The translations under genes were made by a program, and so were the position numbers. Positions 43,717-53,067 of a stretch of DNA of 64,000 nucleotides are shown piece after piece. This DNA comes from Dactylosporangium siamense. GTDB taxonomy: Bacteria; Actinomycetota; Actinomycetes; Mycobacteriales; Micromonosporaceae. The stretch covers positions 1 through 64,000 of the forward strand of contig NZ_BONQ01000071.1 of NCBI RefSeq assembly GCF_016862795.1. Reading direction: 5' to 3'. The notes beneath the pieces were generated by a model, which had not been told where the DNA came from, did not search any database, and was given only the letters and a program-made list of their open reading frames with translations. How positions within the stretch are numbered: the stretch's first letter is position 1; each line of letters opens with the position of its first letter.

Positions 43717-44919
43717 GTGACGTTACCGATCGCGTGGGCCGATGCCCGCGAGGCGGTGTTCGAGGCGGGCTCGGCGGTCGCGTCGAGCCCCGTGCCCGTC
43801 CCCCTCGTCGAGTCCGACGGGCTGACGCTCGCCGAGCCGCTGACCACACTCACCGCACTGCCCGCGTTTCCCACCTCGAGCGTCGACGGCTGGGCCGTCC
43901 GCGGCCCGGCACCCTGGCAGATCGTCGGCCGGGTCCTCGCCGGCGACCACGCCGAGCCGCTGACCGCCGAGGGCACCTGCGTCGAGATCGCCACCGGCGG
44001 CATGGTGCCCGAGGGCACCCTCTTCGTCGTGCGCACCGAGGACTCCACGGTCGAGGGTCGGCGGGTCGTCTCCGGCGAGCCCCGCAAGATCCCCGACTGG
44101 CGGCTGACCGGCGAAGAGGCCGCCCTCGGCGAAGAGCTCCTGCCCGCCGGCACGCCGATCACGCCCGGTGTCATCGGCCTTGCCGCCGCCTGTGGCTACG
44201 ACACGCTGTCGTGCCGCCCCAAGCCGCGCAGCGCCCTGCTGGTCTTCGGTGACGAGCTGCTGACCGACGGGGTTCCCGGCGGCGGGCGGGTCCGTGACGC
44301 GCTCGGCCCGTCGCTGCCGTCGTGGCTGCGCCGGGCCGGCACCGACGTCGTGCACCACCGCGCGCCCGTCGCCGACACCCTCGAGGAGCATGTCGCCGCG
44401 CTCCGGGCCGCCGTCAACGCCGGCGCCCAAGTCATCTGCACCACCGGCGGCACCATGCACGGCCCCGTCGACCACCTGCACCCGGCGCTCGCCGAGCTGG
44501 GCGCCACCTACATCGTCAACACCGTCGCGGTCCGGCCCGGCTTCCCGATGCTCGTCGCGCAGCTGCCCGGCGGACAGTTCGTCGCGGGCCTGCCCGGCAA
44601 TCCACAGTCGACGTTCGTGGCGTTGGTGTCGTTGGTACTGCCACTGCTGGCCGGACTGACGGGACGTGCCCAACCGGCCCACTCCACGATCAAACTGGGT
44701 GCCGACATCCCTGGCCGCGGCGACTACACACACCTCGCGCTGGTTCGCCGCGATCCACTGGACGGGATGGGATATCCGGTGGCCCATGCCGGCTCCTCGA
44801 TGCTCAGGGGCCTGGCCAACTCCATCGGCTTCGCGATCATTCCGCCCGGAGGGCGGGGGCTTGCGGGGACGCCGGCGCTGCTCGTACCACTGCCAATTCT
44901 GGATGGGGAGCGGGTGTGA
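43717..44919 (+). CDS. moeA: molybdopterin molybdenumtransferase MoeA
   Basis: The 400-residue enzyme inserts molybdate into adenylated molybdopterin. The N-terminal domains include 'TSSVDGWAVRG' and 'VEIATGGMVPEG'; the central MoCF-like domain has 'ICTTGGTMHGPVDHLHPAL' and 'GLPGNPQST'; the C-terminal barrel follows. The 'GTMHGPVDHL' loop departs from the usual GGxSxGxxD form, so activity may differ from the standard enzyme. The GTG start is nine bases after mog and its stop overlaps moaE. Confidence 0.9.
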   Translation: MTLPIAWADAREAVFEAGSAVASSPVPVPLVESDGLTLAEPLTTLTALPAFPTSSVDGWAVRGPAPWQIVGRVLAGDHAEPLTAEGTCVEIATGGMVPEGTLFVVRTEDSTVEGRRVVSGEPRKIPDWRLTGEEAALGEELLPAGTPITPGVIGLAAACGYDTLSCRPKPRSALLVFGDELLTDGVPGGGRVRDALGPSLPSWLRRAGTDVVHHRAPVADTLEEHVAALRAAVNAGAQVICTTGGTMHGPVDHLHPALAELGATYIVNTVAVRPGFPMLVAQLPGGQFVAGLPGNPQSTFVALVSLVLPLLAGLTGRAQPAHSTIKLGADIPGRGDYTHLALVRRDPLDGMGYPVAHAGSSMLRGLANSIGFAIIPPGGRGLAGTPALLVPLPILDGERV

Positions 44920-45338
44920 CCGACCGAATCACGGTGCTGGTGACCGGTGAGCCGATCGATGTGACCTCCCACGAGCTGGCGGTCTCCGACCGTGCCGCGG
45001 GTGCGGTCGTGTCATTCGCGGGCGTGGTGCGTGATCATGACGGCGGGCGCGGCGTCGTGGAGCTCGAATACGAGGGCCACCCGAGCGCCGGTGACGTGCT
45101 TGCGGAGATCGCCGCGGAGATCGCCGCGGAGCCCGCCGTGCACGCGCTCGCCGTGTCGCACCGGGTCGGCCGGCTGGAGATCGGCGATGTGGCACTCGCG
45201 GCGGCGATCTCCACATCGCACCGGGCGGACGCGTTCCTGCTGTGCGCGCGGCTCGTCGACGAGGTGAAGGCCAGGCTGCCGGTGTGGAAGCGGCAGGTCT
45301 TCACCGATGGCGAAGAGGAATGGGTCAACTGTCCGTAG
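44916..45338 (+). CDS. moaE: molybdopterin synthase catalytic subunit MoaE
   Basis: The 140-residue large subunit uses the thiocarboxylate of MoaD to convert cyclic pyranopterin monophosphate to molybdopterin. 'GAVVSFAGVVRDHDGGRGVVELEYEGHPSAGDVL' and 'HRVGRLEIGDVALAAAISTSHRADAF' through 'KARLPVWKRQVFTDG' are diagnostic. GTG overlaps the moeA stop as GTGA. It ends four bases before the convergent DoxX-like gene. Confidence 0.95.
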   Translation: MTDRITVLVTGEPIDVTSHELAVSDRAAGAVVSFAGVVRDHDGGRGVVELEYEGHPSAGDVLAEIAAEIAAEPAVHALAVSHRVGRLEIGDVALAAAISTSHRADAFLLCARLVDEVKARLPVWKRQVFTDGEEEWVNCP

Positions 45339-45341
45339 CCG

Positions 45342-45938
45342 TCACGGCAGACGGCGTCCCGCCTGGGCGGCGATCCTGGCGATCCTGGCGTCGCGCAGCA
45401 CGTGCCTGGCCTCCCGCTGCGCGGTGTGGACCACGTGCTGGGCCTCCCGGCGGGCGGTGCGGGCGGTGTGCCCCGCGCCGCGGCGGGCGACGCGGGCCGT
45501 GTTGCGGCTGCGCCACGCGAGGCTCGGCCGGCCCTCGTTGTCCAGCGCCGCGAACAGCAGTCCGCCGATCAGGCCGAGGTTCTTGAGGAAGTTGATCCGC
45601 TGCTGGTTGCGCTGCGCCGGGTCGTCGATCTCCCAGAACGCGTGCCCCGCGAGGGTCGTCGGCACCAGCGAACCGGCCAGCACCAGCGCCGCCGGGGTCG
45701 TCGCGTGCCCGGTCGCCAGCAGGAGCCCGCCGGCGACCTGGGCCGCACCGTTGACCCGCACCAGCGTCTCCGCGTCGGTCGGCAGGCTCGGATGCACCGC
45801 CTTCAACGTCGGCTCCAACCGGTCGGTGACCGGCCGCGCCTTCTCGGCGAGTTTCGCGGGGTCACGGAACGCGGCCCAGCCCTGAATAACGAAGATCGCG
45901 GCAAGCATCGAGCGGGCCGCGGTGCGCACGGGTCTCAT
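45342..45938 (-). CDS. DoxX-family membrane protein
   Basis: The 198-residue protein has four predicted helices in the first 130 residues with the DoxX-type start 'RSMLAAIFVIQGWAAFRDP', then a strongly basic tail of Arg/Ala/His repeats ('HTARTARREAQHVVHTAQREARHVLRDAR'). The family is linked to membrane redox or quinone functions, but the exact role is unknown. The ATG at 45938 has no ribosome binding site; TATGAA lies six bases upstream, suggesting a leaderless mRNA. It diverges from the SWIM gene by 54 bases. Confidence 0.82.
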   Translation of the reverse strand: MRPVRTAARSMLAAIFVIQGWAAFRDPAKLAEKARPVTDRLEPTLKAVHPSLPTDAETLVRVNGAAQVAGGLLLATGHATTPAALVLAGSLVPTTLAGHAFWEIDDPAQRNQQRINFLKNLGLIGGLLFAALDNEGRPSLAWRSRNTARVARRGAGHTARTARREAQHVVHTAQREARHVLRDARIARIAAQAGRRLP

Positions 45939-45992
45939 GCCGGGTTCATACCCAACCACGGAATGTCGTACCCCCTCACTACGCTTCGCAGC

Positions 45993-47342
45993 ATGGCCGA
46001 AACTTCGACGGAGACGACGGTCTGGACCACCGACCAGGTCATGGCACTCGCACCCGACTCGTCCGCACAGCGGGCGGCCAGGGGCATGGCCGGCGACCGC
46101 GCATGGCTGGAGTCCGGACTCAGCGCCACCGACGACGTCCCGCCGACGATCTGGGGCCTCTGCCAGGGCAGCGGCAGCACGCCCTATCAGACCGCCGTCG
46201 ATCTCACCGAGCCCGCGTTCAAGTGCACCTGCCCGAGCCGCAAGTTCCCCTGCAAGCACGCCCTGGCCCTGCTGCTGCGCTGGTCGGCGGGGAGCGTCAA
46301 CGACGCCACCGCACCCGGCTGGGTCCAGGAATGGCAGTCCTCGCGCGCCGCCCGGCGCACGGCACCCGCACCGACCTCGGCCACCGCGCCTGACGGCGGT
46401 GGTGGCGGCGGCGGTCGGGCCGCCCCCGGCGAGAAGGCGCAGGCCCGCCGGGCCGACCGGATCTCCGCCGGGCTCGACGAGCTCGACCGCTGGCTCGCCG
46501 ACCAGGCCCGCGCCGGGTTGGCCAGCGTCGCCAAGAGCGGCTATGCGCACTGGGACACGATGGCCGCCCGGCTCGTCGACGCCCAGGCGGCCGGCGCGGC
46601 CGGCATCCTGCGCCGCACCTCGGCGGTCACCAGCTCCCCCGAGCGGCTGCTCGGCGAGCTGGCCCGGCTCCACCTGCTGGTCGGCGGCTACCGTCGGATG
46701 GCGGACCTGCCCGAGGACCTCGCCGCGAGCGTCCGCATGCGGGTCGGCCTGCCGATCGCCACCGAGACCGTCCTCGCCGGGCCCGTCCTGCGCGACCGCT
46801 GGCAGGTCCACGGTGTCCGTGACGAGATCGAGGACCAGCTCACCGTCCGCCGGGCCTGGCTGCGCGGCGCCTCGACCTCGAAGCCCGTGCTGGTGCTGTC
46901 GTTCGCCGTCGCGGGACAGTCCCTGCCGATCGACCTGCTTCCCGGCACCCAGATCGACGCCGACATCTGCCTCTATCCCGGCGGCCAGCCGGCCCGCGCC
47001 CTGATCGCGAAGCGGCACGGCCCCCCGGCCCGCATGCCCGCGGTCGCGGGCGCCACCGGCATCGAGGCCAACCTGCGTGCCCACGCCGCGGCCCTCGCCG
47101 AGGATCCGTGGCTGGACTACTGGCCGATGACCGTCGACGGGGTCTGCCCCACCCGCGACGGCGGCACCTGGCATCTGGTCGACGCCGACGGGTTCGCCCT
47201 GCCGCTCGACCCCGCCTCCGGGGATCCCTGGCGCCTGCTCGCCATCACCGGCGGCCGCCCGACGACCGTCACCGGCGAGTGGTCCGCGGGGGGCCTGCGC
47301 CCTCTCGGCGCCTGGTCCGAAGGGCGGTTGGTGCGCCTGTGA
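45993..47342 (+). CDS. SWIM zinc-finger protein
   Basis: The 449-residue protein has the SWIM motif Cys78-x-Cys80-x6-Cys87-x-His89 ('CTCPSRKFPCKH'), which binds zinc and usually nucleic acid or protein. It is followed by a Gly/Ala/Pro linker and a C-terminal alpha/beta region of unknown fold. Close relatives sit beside MoxR/vWA gene sets like the one following here. TACGCT seven bases before the ATG and no ribosome binding site point to leaderless expression. The frame is open upstream to 45402, opposite the DoxX-like gene, but that part is a shadow. Confidence 0.88.
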   Translation: MAETSTETTVWTTDQVMALAPDSSAQRAARGMAGDRAWLESGLSATDDVPPTIWGLCQGSGSTPYQTAVDLTEPAFKCTCPSRKFPCKHALALLLRWSAGSVNDATAPGWVQEWQSSRAARRTAPAPTSATAPDGGGGGGGRAAPGEKAQARRADRISAGLDELDRWLADQARAGLASVAKSGYAHWDTMAARLVDAQAAGAAGILRRTSAVTSSPERLLGELARLHLLVGGYRRMADLPEDLAASVRMRVGLPIATETVLAGPVLRDRWQVHGVRDEIEDQLTVRRAWLRGASTSKPVLVLSFAVAGQSLPIDLLPGTQIDADICLYPGGQPARALIAKRHGPPARMPAVAGATGIEANLRAHAAALAEDPWLDYWPMTVDGVCPTRDGGTWHLVDADGFALPLDPASGDPWRLLAITGGRPTTVTGEWSAGGLRPLGAWSEGRLVRL

Positions 47343-47410
47343 GCGGTGTAGAGGGTTGCGTCGGCCGGTTCGCGCTGGAGCGTGGCGGCGCGAGCGGTTC
47401 GGGGTGCGGT

Positions 47411-47671
47411 GGCGACGCGTGGCGCCGGCGTCGGTCGCGGCGCGGCGAGTCGTCTTTCAGCGGCCGTTGGTTGGGTGCGCAGGGTTCGATCGCTGTTGGC
47501 GGGGCGTGGTGCCGGCGTTGGTCGCGGCGCGGCGAGTCGTCTTTCAGTGGCCGTTGGTTGGGTGCGCAGGGTTCGATCGCTGTTGGCGGGGCGTGGTGCC
47601 GGCGTTGGTCGCAGTGCGGCGAGTCGTCTTTCAGCGGTCGGCGGTTGGCTGTGCGCCCTGTCGATGGGGCG
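47411..47671. repeat. 87-base tandem repeat array, three copies
   Basis: Copies start at 47411, 47498 and 47585. The second and early third are nearly identical, the first differs at a few bases, and the third decays after about 47640. The block GCGAGTCGTCTTTCAG recurs exactly at 47445, 47532 and 47619. Because 87 is divisible by three, long frames stay open on both strands, each giving a 29-residue repeat; none has a convincing start. The array fills the gap between the SWIM gene and the DUF5691-like gene. Confidence 0.9.
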
Positions 47672-47781
47672 CGGCGCCGCCACGATGTGCCGGACCACTC
47701 ACACCGCCACGCAACGCCCGCCGGCGGTCATGGACGCCGGCGGAACTCGGGTCGGTGTCGGAGCGCAGCGGAGGTGACGGC

Positions 47782-49302
47782 GTGAGCGAGCTGCCGGACT
47801 GGGGCGACGTCCTGGCGACGGCGCTGGTCGGGACGCAGCGGCGGCATCTTCCGGCAGGCGACGGCGACCCCGCCGAGGTCCTGCTCGACGCCGCGGCTGC
47901 CCTGACGATGTATCGACGCGCCGGCGTGGCCGCCCGCTCCGGGGTCACGGTGCCGCAGCCCGCACCCGACGACTCCGGGATCCCGCTGGTGCCATGGCCG
48001 GCGTCGGCCCGCGCCGCGGACCTGCTCGCGGTGGACGCCGCGGGTTACGGCTCCAGCAACGCGACACCGGTGCGTGACGCCGACGGCCGGCTGGAGCTGC
48101 TCGCGGAGTGGCTGGGCGCGGTCGGACCGCGACGGGTGCCCGGCGACCTGCTGCCCGCGCTGCTGGAGGTCGGCCGGCGGCACCGGATTCTGCGGACGCT
48201 GATCGCCGCGGTGGGCGGGCCGCGGGCCGAGTGGCTGGCCGCCCAACGACCCGACTGGGGCTACCTCGTCACCGCGCCGATCGACGGGCCCGCCGACGAC
48301 GGCAGCGCGTGGGAGCTGGGGTCGATCGGGCGGCGGGTGGGGTTCCTGACCGCGCTGCGGCGCCGGGATCCCGACGCGGCCCGCGACCTGCTGCGCACCG
48401 CCTGGCCGACCGAGACACCCGACGACCGGGCGGCGCTGCTCGGCGCCCTGGTCACCGGGCTGTCCAACGCCGACGAGGCCGTCCTGGAGACGGCCCTCGA
48501 CGACCGGCGCAAGGAGGTGCGGGCGGCCGCGGTCGAGCTGCTCGCACTCCTGCCCGACAGTGCCTACGCACGGCGGATGGCCGAGCGTTCGACAGCCTGC
48601 GTGCTGGTCAACGGTGGCCGGATCGTGGTCGCGCCACCGGCCGCGTGCGACAAGGCGATGCGCCGCGATGGGATCACGCCGCGCCCGCCGGTGGGCGTCG
48701 GCGAGCGGGCCTGGTGGCTGGAGGAGCTGCTCACCCGGACCCCGTTGCGGGTGTGGGGCGAGCCGGACGCGTTCCTGCGCCTGCCCGTGACCGACGAGTG
48801 GGCCGCGGTCCTGCGCCGCGGGCTGGCCCGGGCCGCCGCAGGGCAGCGTGACGCGCGGTGGGCGACCGCGCTGACCGGCCAGCTGACCGAGGAGGTCGCG
48901 GCCGGTGGACGGCCCGACGACCGGCTGCTGCTCGAGGCGCTCTATGACGCGCTGCCGTCCGACGCGCTGTCCGCGATCGCGGTCGAAGTCCTGCGTCGCG
49001 GCCTCGCCGGCGCGGCCGCGGTCGGCGTCGAGCACGTGCTGGAGCTGTGCCCGCGACCGTGGCCACCGGCGCTCGTCGAGGCGGTGTTCGCCGCGCTCGA
49101 CGACCTCGGCGGACGTCGTTCGGCGGGGTGGCGGCTGGCCGGGCTGTGCGAGCTGGCCGCGCTGCGACTGCCCGCGGACGCCGCGGACCGGGCGGTCAAG
49201 TTCGCTGCCGGCCTGGCGTCCGATGATCCGATGTCCTCCATCGTCGGCCGTTTCGCCGACACCCTCCGGTTCCGACAAGACATGCTCGAGGAGCTCGCGT
49301 GA
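47782..49302 (+). CDS. DUF5691-like helical-repeat protein
   Basis: A 506-residue protein of HEAT-like helical character, with repeated Leu/Ala helices and 'DDRRKEVRAAAVELLALLPDSAYARRMAERS' as a typical unit. My memory of the family and the neighbours point to DUF5691; there is no named function. The GTG at 47782 has GGAGGTGA four bases upstream, one of the best sites in the window. The stop overlaps the MoxR start as GTGA. It begins the tightly coupled four-gene unit. Confidence 0.82.
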   Translation: MSELPDWGDVLATALVGTQRRHLPAGDGDPAEVLLDAAAALTMYRRAGVAARSGVTVPQPAPDDSGIPLVPWPASARAADLLAVDAAGYGSSNATPVRDADGRLELLAEWLGAVGPRRVPGDLLPALLEVGRRHRILRTLIAAVGGPRAEWLAAQRPDWGYLVTAPIDGPADDGSAWELGSIGRRVGFLTALRRRDPDAARDLLRTAWPTETPDDRAALLGALVTGLSNADEAVLETALDDRRKEVRAAAVELLALLPDSAYARRMAERSTACVLVNGGRIVVAPPAACDKAMRRDGITPRPPVGVGERAWWLEELLTRTPLRVWGEPDAFLRLPVTDEWAAVLRRGLARAAAGQRDARWATALTGQLTEEVAAGGRPDDRLLLEALYDALPSDALSAIAVEVLRRGLAGAAAVGVEHVLELCPRPWPPALVEAVFAALDDLGGRRSAGWRLAGLCELAALRLPADAADRAVKFAAGLASDDPMSSIVGRFADTLRFRQDMLEELA

Positions 49303-50396
49303 CCAGCACAGTCGAAGCGCAGGCAGTCCAGCGGCGGCACGCCGAGGACGAGTTCGCCGCCGAGCTGGCCGCACTGGCCGCCGGCGACGACCGCCCGCGG
49401 CCGCCGGGGTGGCTGCTGTCCCCAGCAGCCGTGGTGACGTACCTGCTCGGCGGGGCCGCCGCCGATGGCACCGTGATCATCCCGAAGTACGTCGGCTCAC
49501 GCCGGTTGATGGAGGTGGCGGTCGCGACTCTCGCCACCGACCGGGCGCTGCTGCTGCTCGGCGTCCCCGGCACCGCCAAGACCTGGGTGTCCGAGCACCT
49601 GGCGGCGGCGGTCAGCGGGGACTCGACGCTGCTGGTCCAGGGCACCGCCGGCACCCCCGAAGAGGCGATCCGCTACGGCTGGAACTACGCCCGCCTGCTG
49701 TCGGACGGCCCCAGCCGGGCCGCGCTCGTGCCCAGCCCGGTGCTGCGCGCCATGGCCGACGGCAGGATCGCGCGGATCGAGGAGCTGACCCGCGTGCCGT
49801 CCGACGTGCAGGACAGCCTGATCACGATCCTGTCGGAGAAGACCCTGCCGGTCCCCGAGCTCGGCGAGGAGGTGCAGGCCCGCAAGGGGTTCAACGTCAT
49901 CGCCACCGCCAACGACCGCGATCGCGGCGTCAACGAGCTCTCCTCCGCGCTGCGCCGCCGGTTCAACACCGTCGTCCTGCCCGTGCCGGGCGGGGTCGAG
50001 GAAGAGGTCGACATCGTGTCCCGCCGGGTTGCCGCTCTCGGCAAGGCGCTCGAGCTGCCCGAGTTGCCGCCCGCGGTCGACGAGATCCGCCGGGTCGTGA
50101 CCGTGTTCCGCGAGCTGCGCAACGGCGCCACCGAGGACGGGCGCACCAAACTGAAGTCACCGAGCGGCACGCTGTCGACGGCCGAGGCGATCTCCGTCGT
50201 CACCAACGGCCTCGCACTCGCCGCACACTTCGGCGACGGGGTGCTCCGTGCCGGCGACGTCGCCGCCGGCATCCTGGGCGCGGTCGTCAAGGACCCGGTC
50301 TCCGATCAGGTCGTCTGGCAGGAGTACCTGGAAACCGTCATCAGAGAGCGAGAAGGCTGGCGCGACTTCTACCGGGCGGCCCGTCGCGGTGAGTGA
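49299..50396 (+). CDS. MoxR-family AAA+ ATPase
   Basis: The 365-residue ATPase has Walker A 'GVPGTAKT' (about residues 88-95), a Walker B-like 'RIARIEELTRVPSDVQDSL' where the usual D-E pair reads E-E, sensor 1 'NVIATANDRD' and the arginine region 'SSALRRRF'. MoxR ATPases act as chaperones that remodel or load metal into partners containing vWA domains, and a vWA gene lies two genes downstream. It overlaps its neighbours by 4 bases (upstream) and 8 bases (downstream). Confidence 0.92.
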   Translation: MTSTVEAQAVQRRHAEDEFAAELAALAAGDDRPRPPGWLLSPAAVVTYLLGGAAADGTVIIPKYVGSRRLMEVAVATLATDRALLLLGVPGTAKTWVSEHLAAAVSGDSTLLVQGTAGTPEEAIRYGWNYARLLSDGPSRAALVPSPVLRAMADGRIARIEELTRVPSDVQDSLITILSEKTLPVPELGEEVQARKGFNVIATANDRDRGVNELSSALRRRFNTVVLPVPGGVEEEVDIVSRRVAALGKALELPELPPAVDEIRRVVTVFRELRNGATEDGRTKLKSPSGTLSTAEAISVVTNGLALAAHFGDGVLRAGDVAAGILGAVVKDPVSDQVVWQEYLETVIREREGWRDFYRAARRGE

Positions 50397-53067
50397 GCCG
50401 CTGCTGCTCGGGGTGCGCCACCACGGGCCCGGGTCGGCGAGGGCGGTCCGCCGTGCCCTCGCCGCGTTCCAGCCCGACGTGATCCTCATCGAGGGCCCCC
50501 CTGAGGCCGACCCGCTGGTGCCGTTCGCCGGCGACGAGGACATGCGTGCTCCGGTGGCGCTGCTGGCGTACCCAGCCGACAACCCCGACCCGAAGCTCCG
50601 CGCGTCGTTCTGGCCGTTCGCCGAGTTCTCCCCCGAGTGGCAGGCGATCCGCTGGGCGGTCGCGTGTGAGATCCCGGTGCGTTTCATCGACCTGCCGGCA
50701 GCGGTCCGGCTGGCCTCCGGCACCCCGGCCGCCCCGACTCCGGCCGACGACACGGTGCGCATCGACCCGATCGGCGCCCTGGCCGAGGCGGCCGGGTATG
50801 ACGATCCAGAGCGGTGGTGGGAGGACGTCGTCGAGCACCGGCAGGAGACCCAGCCGGCATGGACGACCACAGTCACCGACACCACCGGGATTCCCGTCTC
50901 CCACGACCTCGGCCGCACCACGGACAGGTCGACGGGCCGGACAGCCACGGGCGGGACCACCGCGGGCGGGGCCCGTGACGGTGGGGCCGGTGCCGGTGCC
51001 GGTGCCGGAGGCGTCGGTGCGGGCGGGACCACCGCGGGCGGGGCTGGCGCGGGTATGGCTGGTGTCGGAGGTGCTGGCGCGGGCGGGGTAACCGCAGGCA
51101 TGGCCACTGACGGTGGGGCTGGTGCTGGAGGCGCTGGCCCGGCCGGGGCTGGTGCGGCCGGGGTCGGAGGTGCTGGCGGCGGGGCGACCGCGGGTGGGGG
51201 CAGTGCCGGGGGAGTTGCCGCCGAAGGGCTGGGTGGGCCGGGGTCGTTGTTCGCCGCGGAGCCCGACATCGACGAGGAGCGGCTGGCGGCGGCGGTCGCA
51301 CCTTTCGCGGCGATCGCCGAGGCAATGGCCGTGGTCAGGGCCCATGCGCCGGCGCCGCCCGAGGCCGAGCGGGTCGACGAGGAGCGGCGCGAGGCGCACA
51401 TGCGGCAGGCGCTCCGGGCGGCGACGAAGGAGTTCGACCGGGTGGCCGTCGTGTGCGGGGCGTGGCACGTGCCGGCGTTGACCGCGCCGCTGCCCAGTGC
51501 GTCGTCCGATGCCGCGGTGCTCAAGGGGCTGCCGAAGGTCAAGGTCGCGATGACCTGGGTGCCGTGGACGCATGCGCGGCTGGCGTCCTGGCAGGGGTAC
51601 GGCGCAGGCGTCCGCTCGCCCGGCTGGTATCACCATCTGTTCACGGCGGTGGACGAGCACGTGGTGGCGCGGTGGCTGGTGCGGGCCGCGGGTGTGCTGC
51701 GCAAGGACGGCGTGCCGGTGTCCAGCGCGCACGTCATCGAGGCGACCCGGCTGGCCGAGGCGCTCGCGACGATGCGCGGGCGGCCGCTCGCCGGGCTGGC
51801 CGAGGTCACCGACGCGGCGCACGCGGTGCTCTGCGACGGCGACGACCTGCGCCTCAGCCTGATCAACCGGCGGCTGGTGGTCGGTGACCGGCTCGGGCGG
51901 GTGCCGGACCAGACCCCCGGGGTGCCGATCGCGCGGGACGTGGCCAGCAGCCAGCGCCGGCTGCGGCTCCAGCCGGCGGTGAGCAGCCGCGAGATCGACC
52001 TGGACCTGCGGCGCGACCTGGACCTGCAGCGCAGCCAGTTGCTGCACCGGCTCCGGTTGTTGGGGGTGGACTGGGGTCAGGTGCTGGCCAACCGGAAAGG
52101 GCGCGGCACGTTCTGGGAGTCGTGGCAGATCGCGTGGCAGCCGGAGTTCGCGGTCGATCTGGTCGAGGCCGGCGTGTACGGGACCACGGTCCGTGAGGCG
52201 GCCACCGCCCGGGTCGCTGAGCAGGCCGCCGAGGCCGAGACCCTTGCCGACGTGACGGCGCTGGTTGAGCGGTGCCTGCTGGCGGACCTGCCGGACGCGC
52301 TGCCGGGAGTGCTCGACGCGCTCGACGAGCGGATGGCGCTCGACGCCGACGTCGCGCACCTGATGGACGCGTTGCCCGCGCTCGCTCGCACGCTGCGGTA
52401 CGGCGATGTGCGCGGCACCGACCTGTCAGCGCTGCGCTCGGTGACGCACGGCATGATCACGCGGGTCTGTGTCGGCCTGCCGGCGGCGGTCGGTGGGCTC
52501 GACGACGCGGCGGCGGCGGTGATGCGCGACCGGATCGACGGGGTGCAGGGCGCGCTGGCGTTGATCGACGACGTCGACGCCAGCCAGCGGTGGCAGGCGC
52601 TGCTCGGCGGTCTGTCCACCCGTGACGACCTGCACGGGCTGCTCACCGGGCGGATGAGCCGGTTGCTGCTCGATGCGGGCACCGTGGACGCCGACGAGAT
52701 CGGCGCAAGGATGGCGCTGGTGCTGACCGTCGGCGTGCCGGTTGCCAAGGCCGCCGCGTGGATCGAAGGGTTCCTCGCCGGCGACGGGCTGCTGCTGGTC
52801 CACGACGAGCGGTTGCTGGCACTGGTCGACGCCTGGTTGACCGGCATTCCGGCGGATGGGTTCGTCGAGGTGCTGCCGCTGCTCCGGCGGACGTTCAGCG
52901 GGTACCCCGCACCGCAGCGCCGCATGATCGGCGAACGGGCCGCGCACCTGGGCTCCGGCGGACGCCCCCGAGCCGGCGAGCACGACGACCAGGTCGACCC
53001 GGACCGCGGCGCGCTGCTGCTTCCGGTTGTGGCACAGCTGCTGGGCAAGGAGCCGCACCATGCATGA
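50389..53067 (+). CDS. DUF5682-like protein
   Basis: The 892-residue protein begins 'LLLGVRHHGPGSARAVRRAL...VILIEGPPEADPL', a pattern reminiscent of TraB/ChaN/EreA-type putative hydrolases with a leading His pair and a Glu after a beta strand; this relation is my inference. Residues of about 184-284 are almost only Gly, Ala, Thr and Val, a highly flexible linker. A long mostly helical C-terminal half follows, with 'FWESWQIAWQPEFAVDLVEAGVYGTTVREAA'. The GTG at 50389 overlaps the MoxR gene by 8 bases in another frame. Catalytic activity is unknown. Confidence 0.82.
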   Translation: MSEPLLLGVRHHGPGSARAVRRALAAFQPDVILIEGPPEADPLVPFAGDEDMRAPVALLAYPADNPDPKLRASFWPFAEFSPEWQAIRWAVACEIPVRFIDLPAAVRLASGTPAAPTPADDTVRIDPIGALAEAAGYDDPERWWEDVVEHRQETQPAWTTTVTDTTGIPVSHDLGRTTDRSTGRTATGGTTAGGARDGGAGAGAGAGGVGAGGTTAGGAGAGMAGVGGAGAGGVTAGMATDGGAGAGGAGPAGAGAAGVGGAGGGATAGGGSAGGVAAEGLGGPGSLFAAEPDIDEERLAAAVAPFAAIAEAMAVVRAHAPAPPEAERVDEERREAHMRQALRAATKEFDRVAVVCGAWHVPALTAPLPSASSDAAVLKGLPKVKVAMTWVPWTHARLASWQGYGAGVRSPGWYHHLFTAVDEHVVARWLVRAAGVLRKDGVPVSSAHVIEATRLAEALATMRGRPLAGLAEVTDAAHAVLCDGDDLRLSLINRRLVVGDRLGRVPDQTPGVPIARDVASSQRRLRLQPAVSSREIDLDLRRDLDLQRSQLLHRLRLLGVDWGQVLANRKGRGTFWESWQIAWQPEFAVDLVEAGVYGTTVREAATARVAEQAAEAETLADVTALVERCLLADLPDALPGVLDALDERMALDADVAHLMDALPALARTLRYGDVRGTDLSALRSVTHGMITRVCVGLPAAVGGLDDAAAAVMRDRIDGVQGALALIDDVDASQRWQALLGGLSTRDDLHGLLTGRMSRLLLDAGTVDADEIGARMALVLTVGVPVAKAAAWIEGFLAGDGLLLVHDERLLALVDAWLTGIPADGFVEVLPLLRRTFSGYPAPQRRMIGERAAHLGSGGRPRAGEHDDQVDPDRGALLLPVVAQLLGKEPHHA

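Noticed and set aside
45402-45992. N-terminal extension of the SWIM protein
   Set aside because: The extension runs antisense to the DoxX-like gene; the start at 45993 has a correctly spaced -10 element.
47411-47671. CRISPR array
   Set aside because: The copies are contiguous without variable spacers, and no cas genes are present.
47108-47785. 225- and 193-residue frames (both strands) across the 87-base array
   Set aside because: The period is a multiple of three, so several frames stay open at once; neither frame has a start signal, and both overlap the SWIM gene end.
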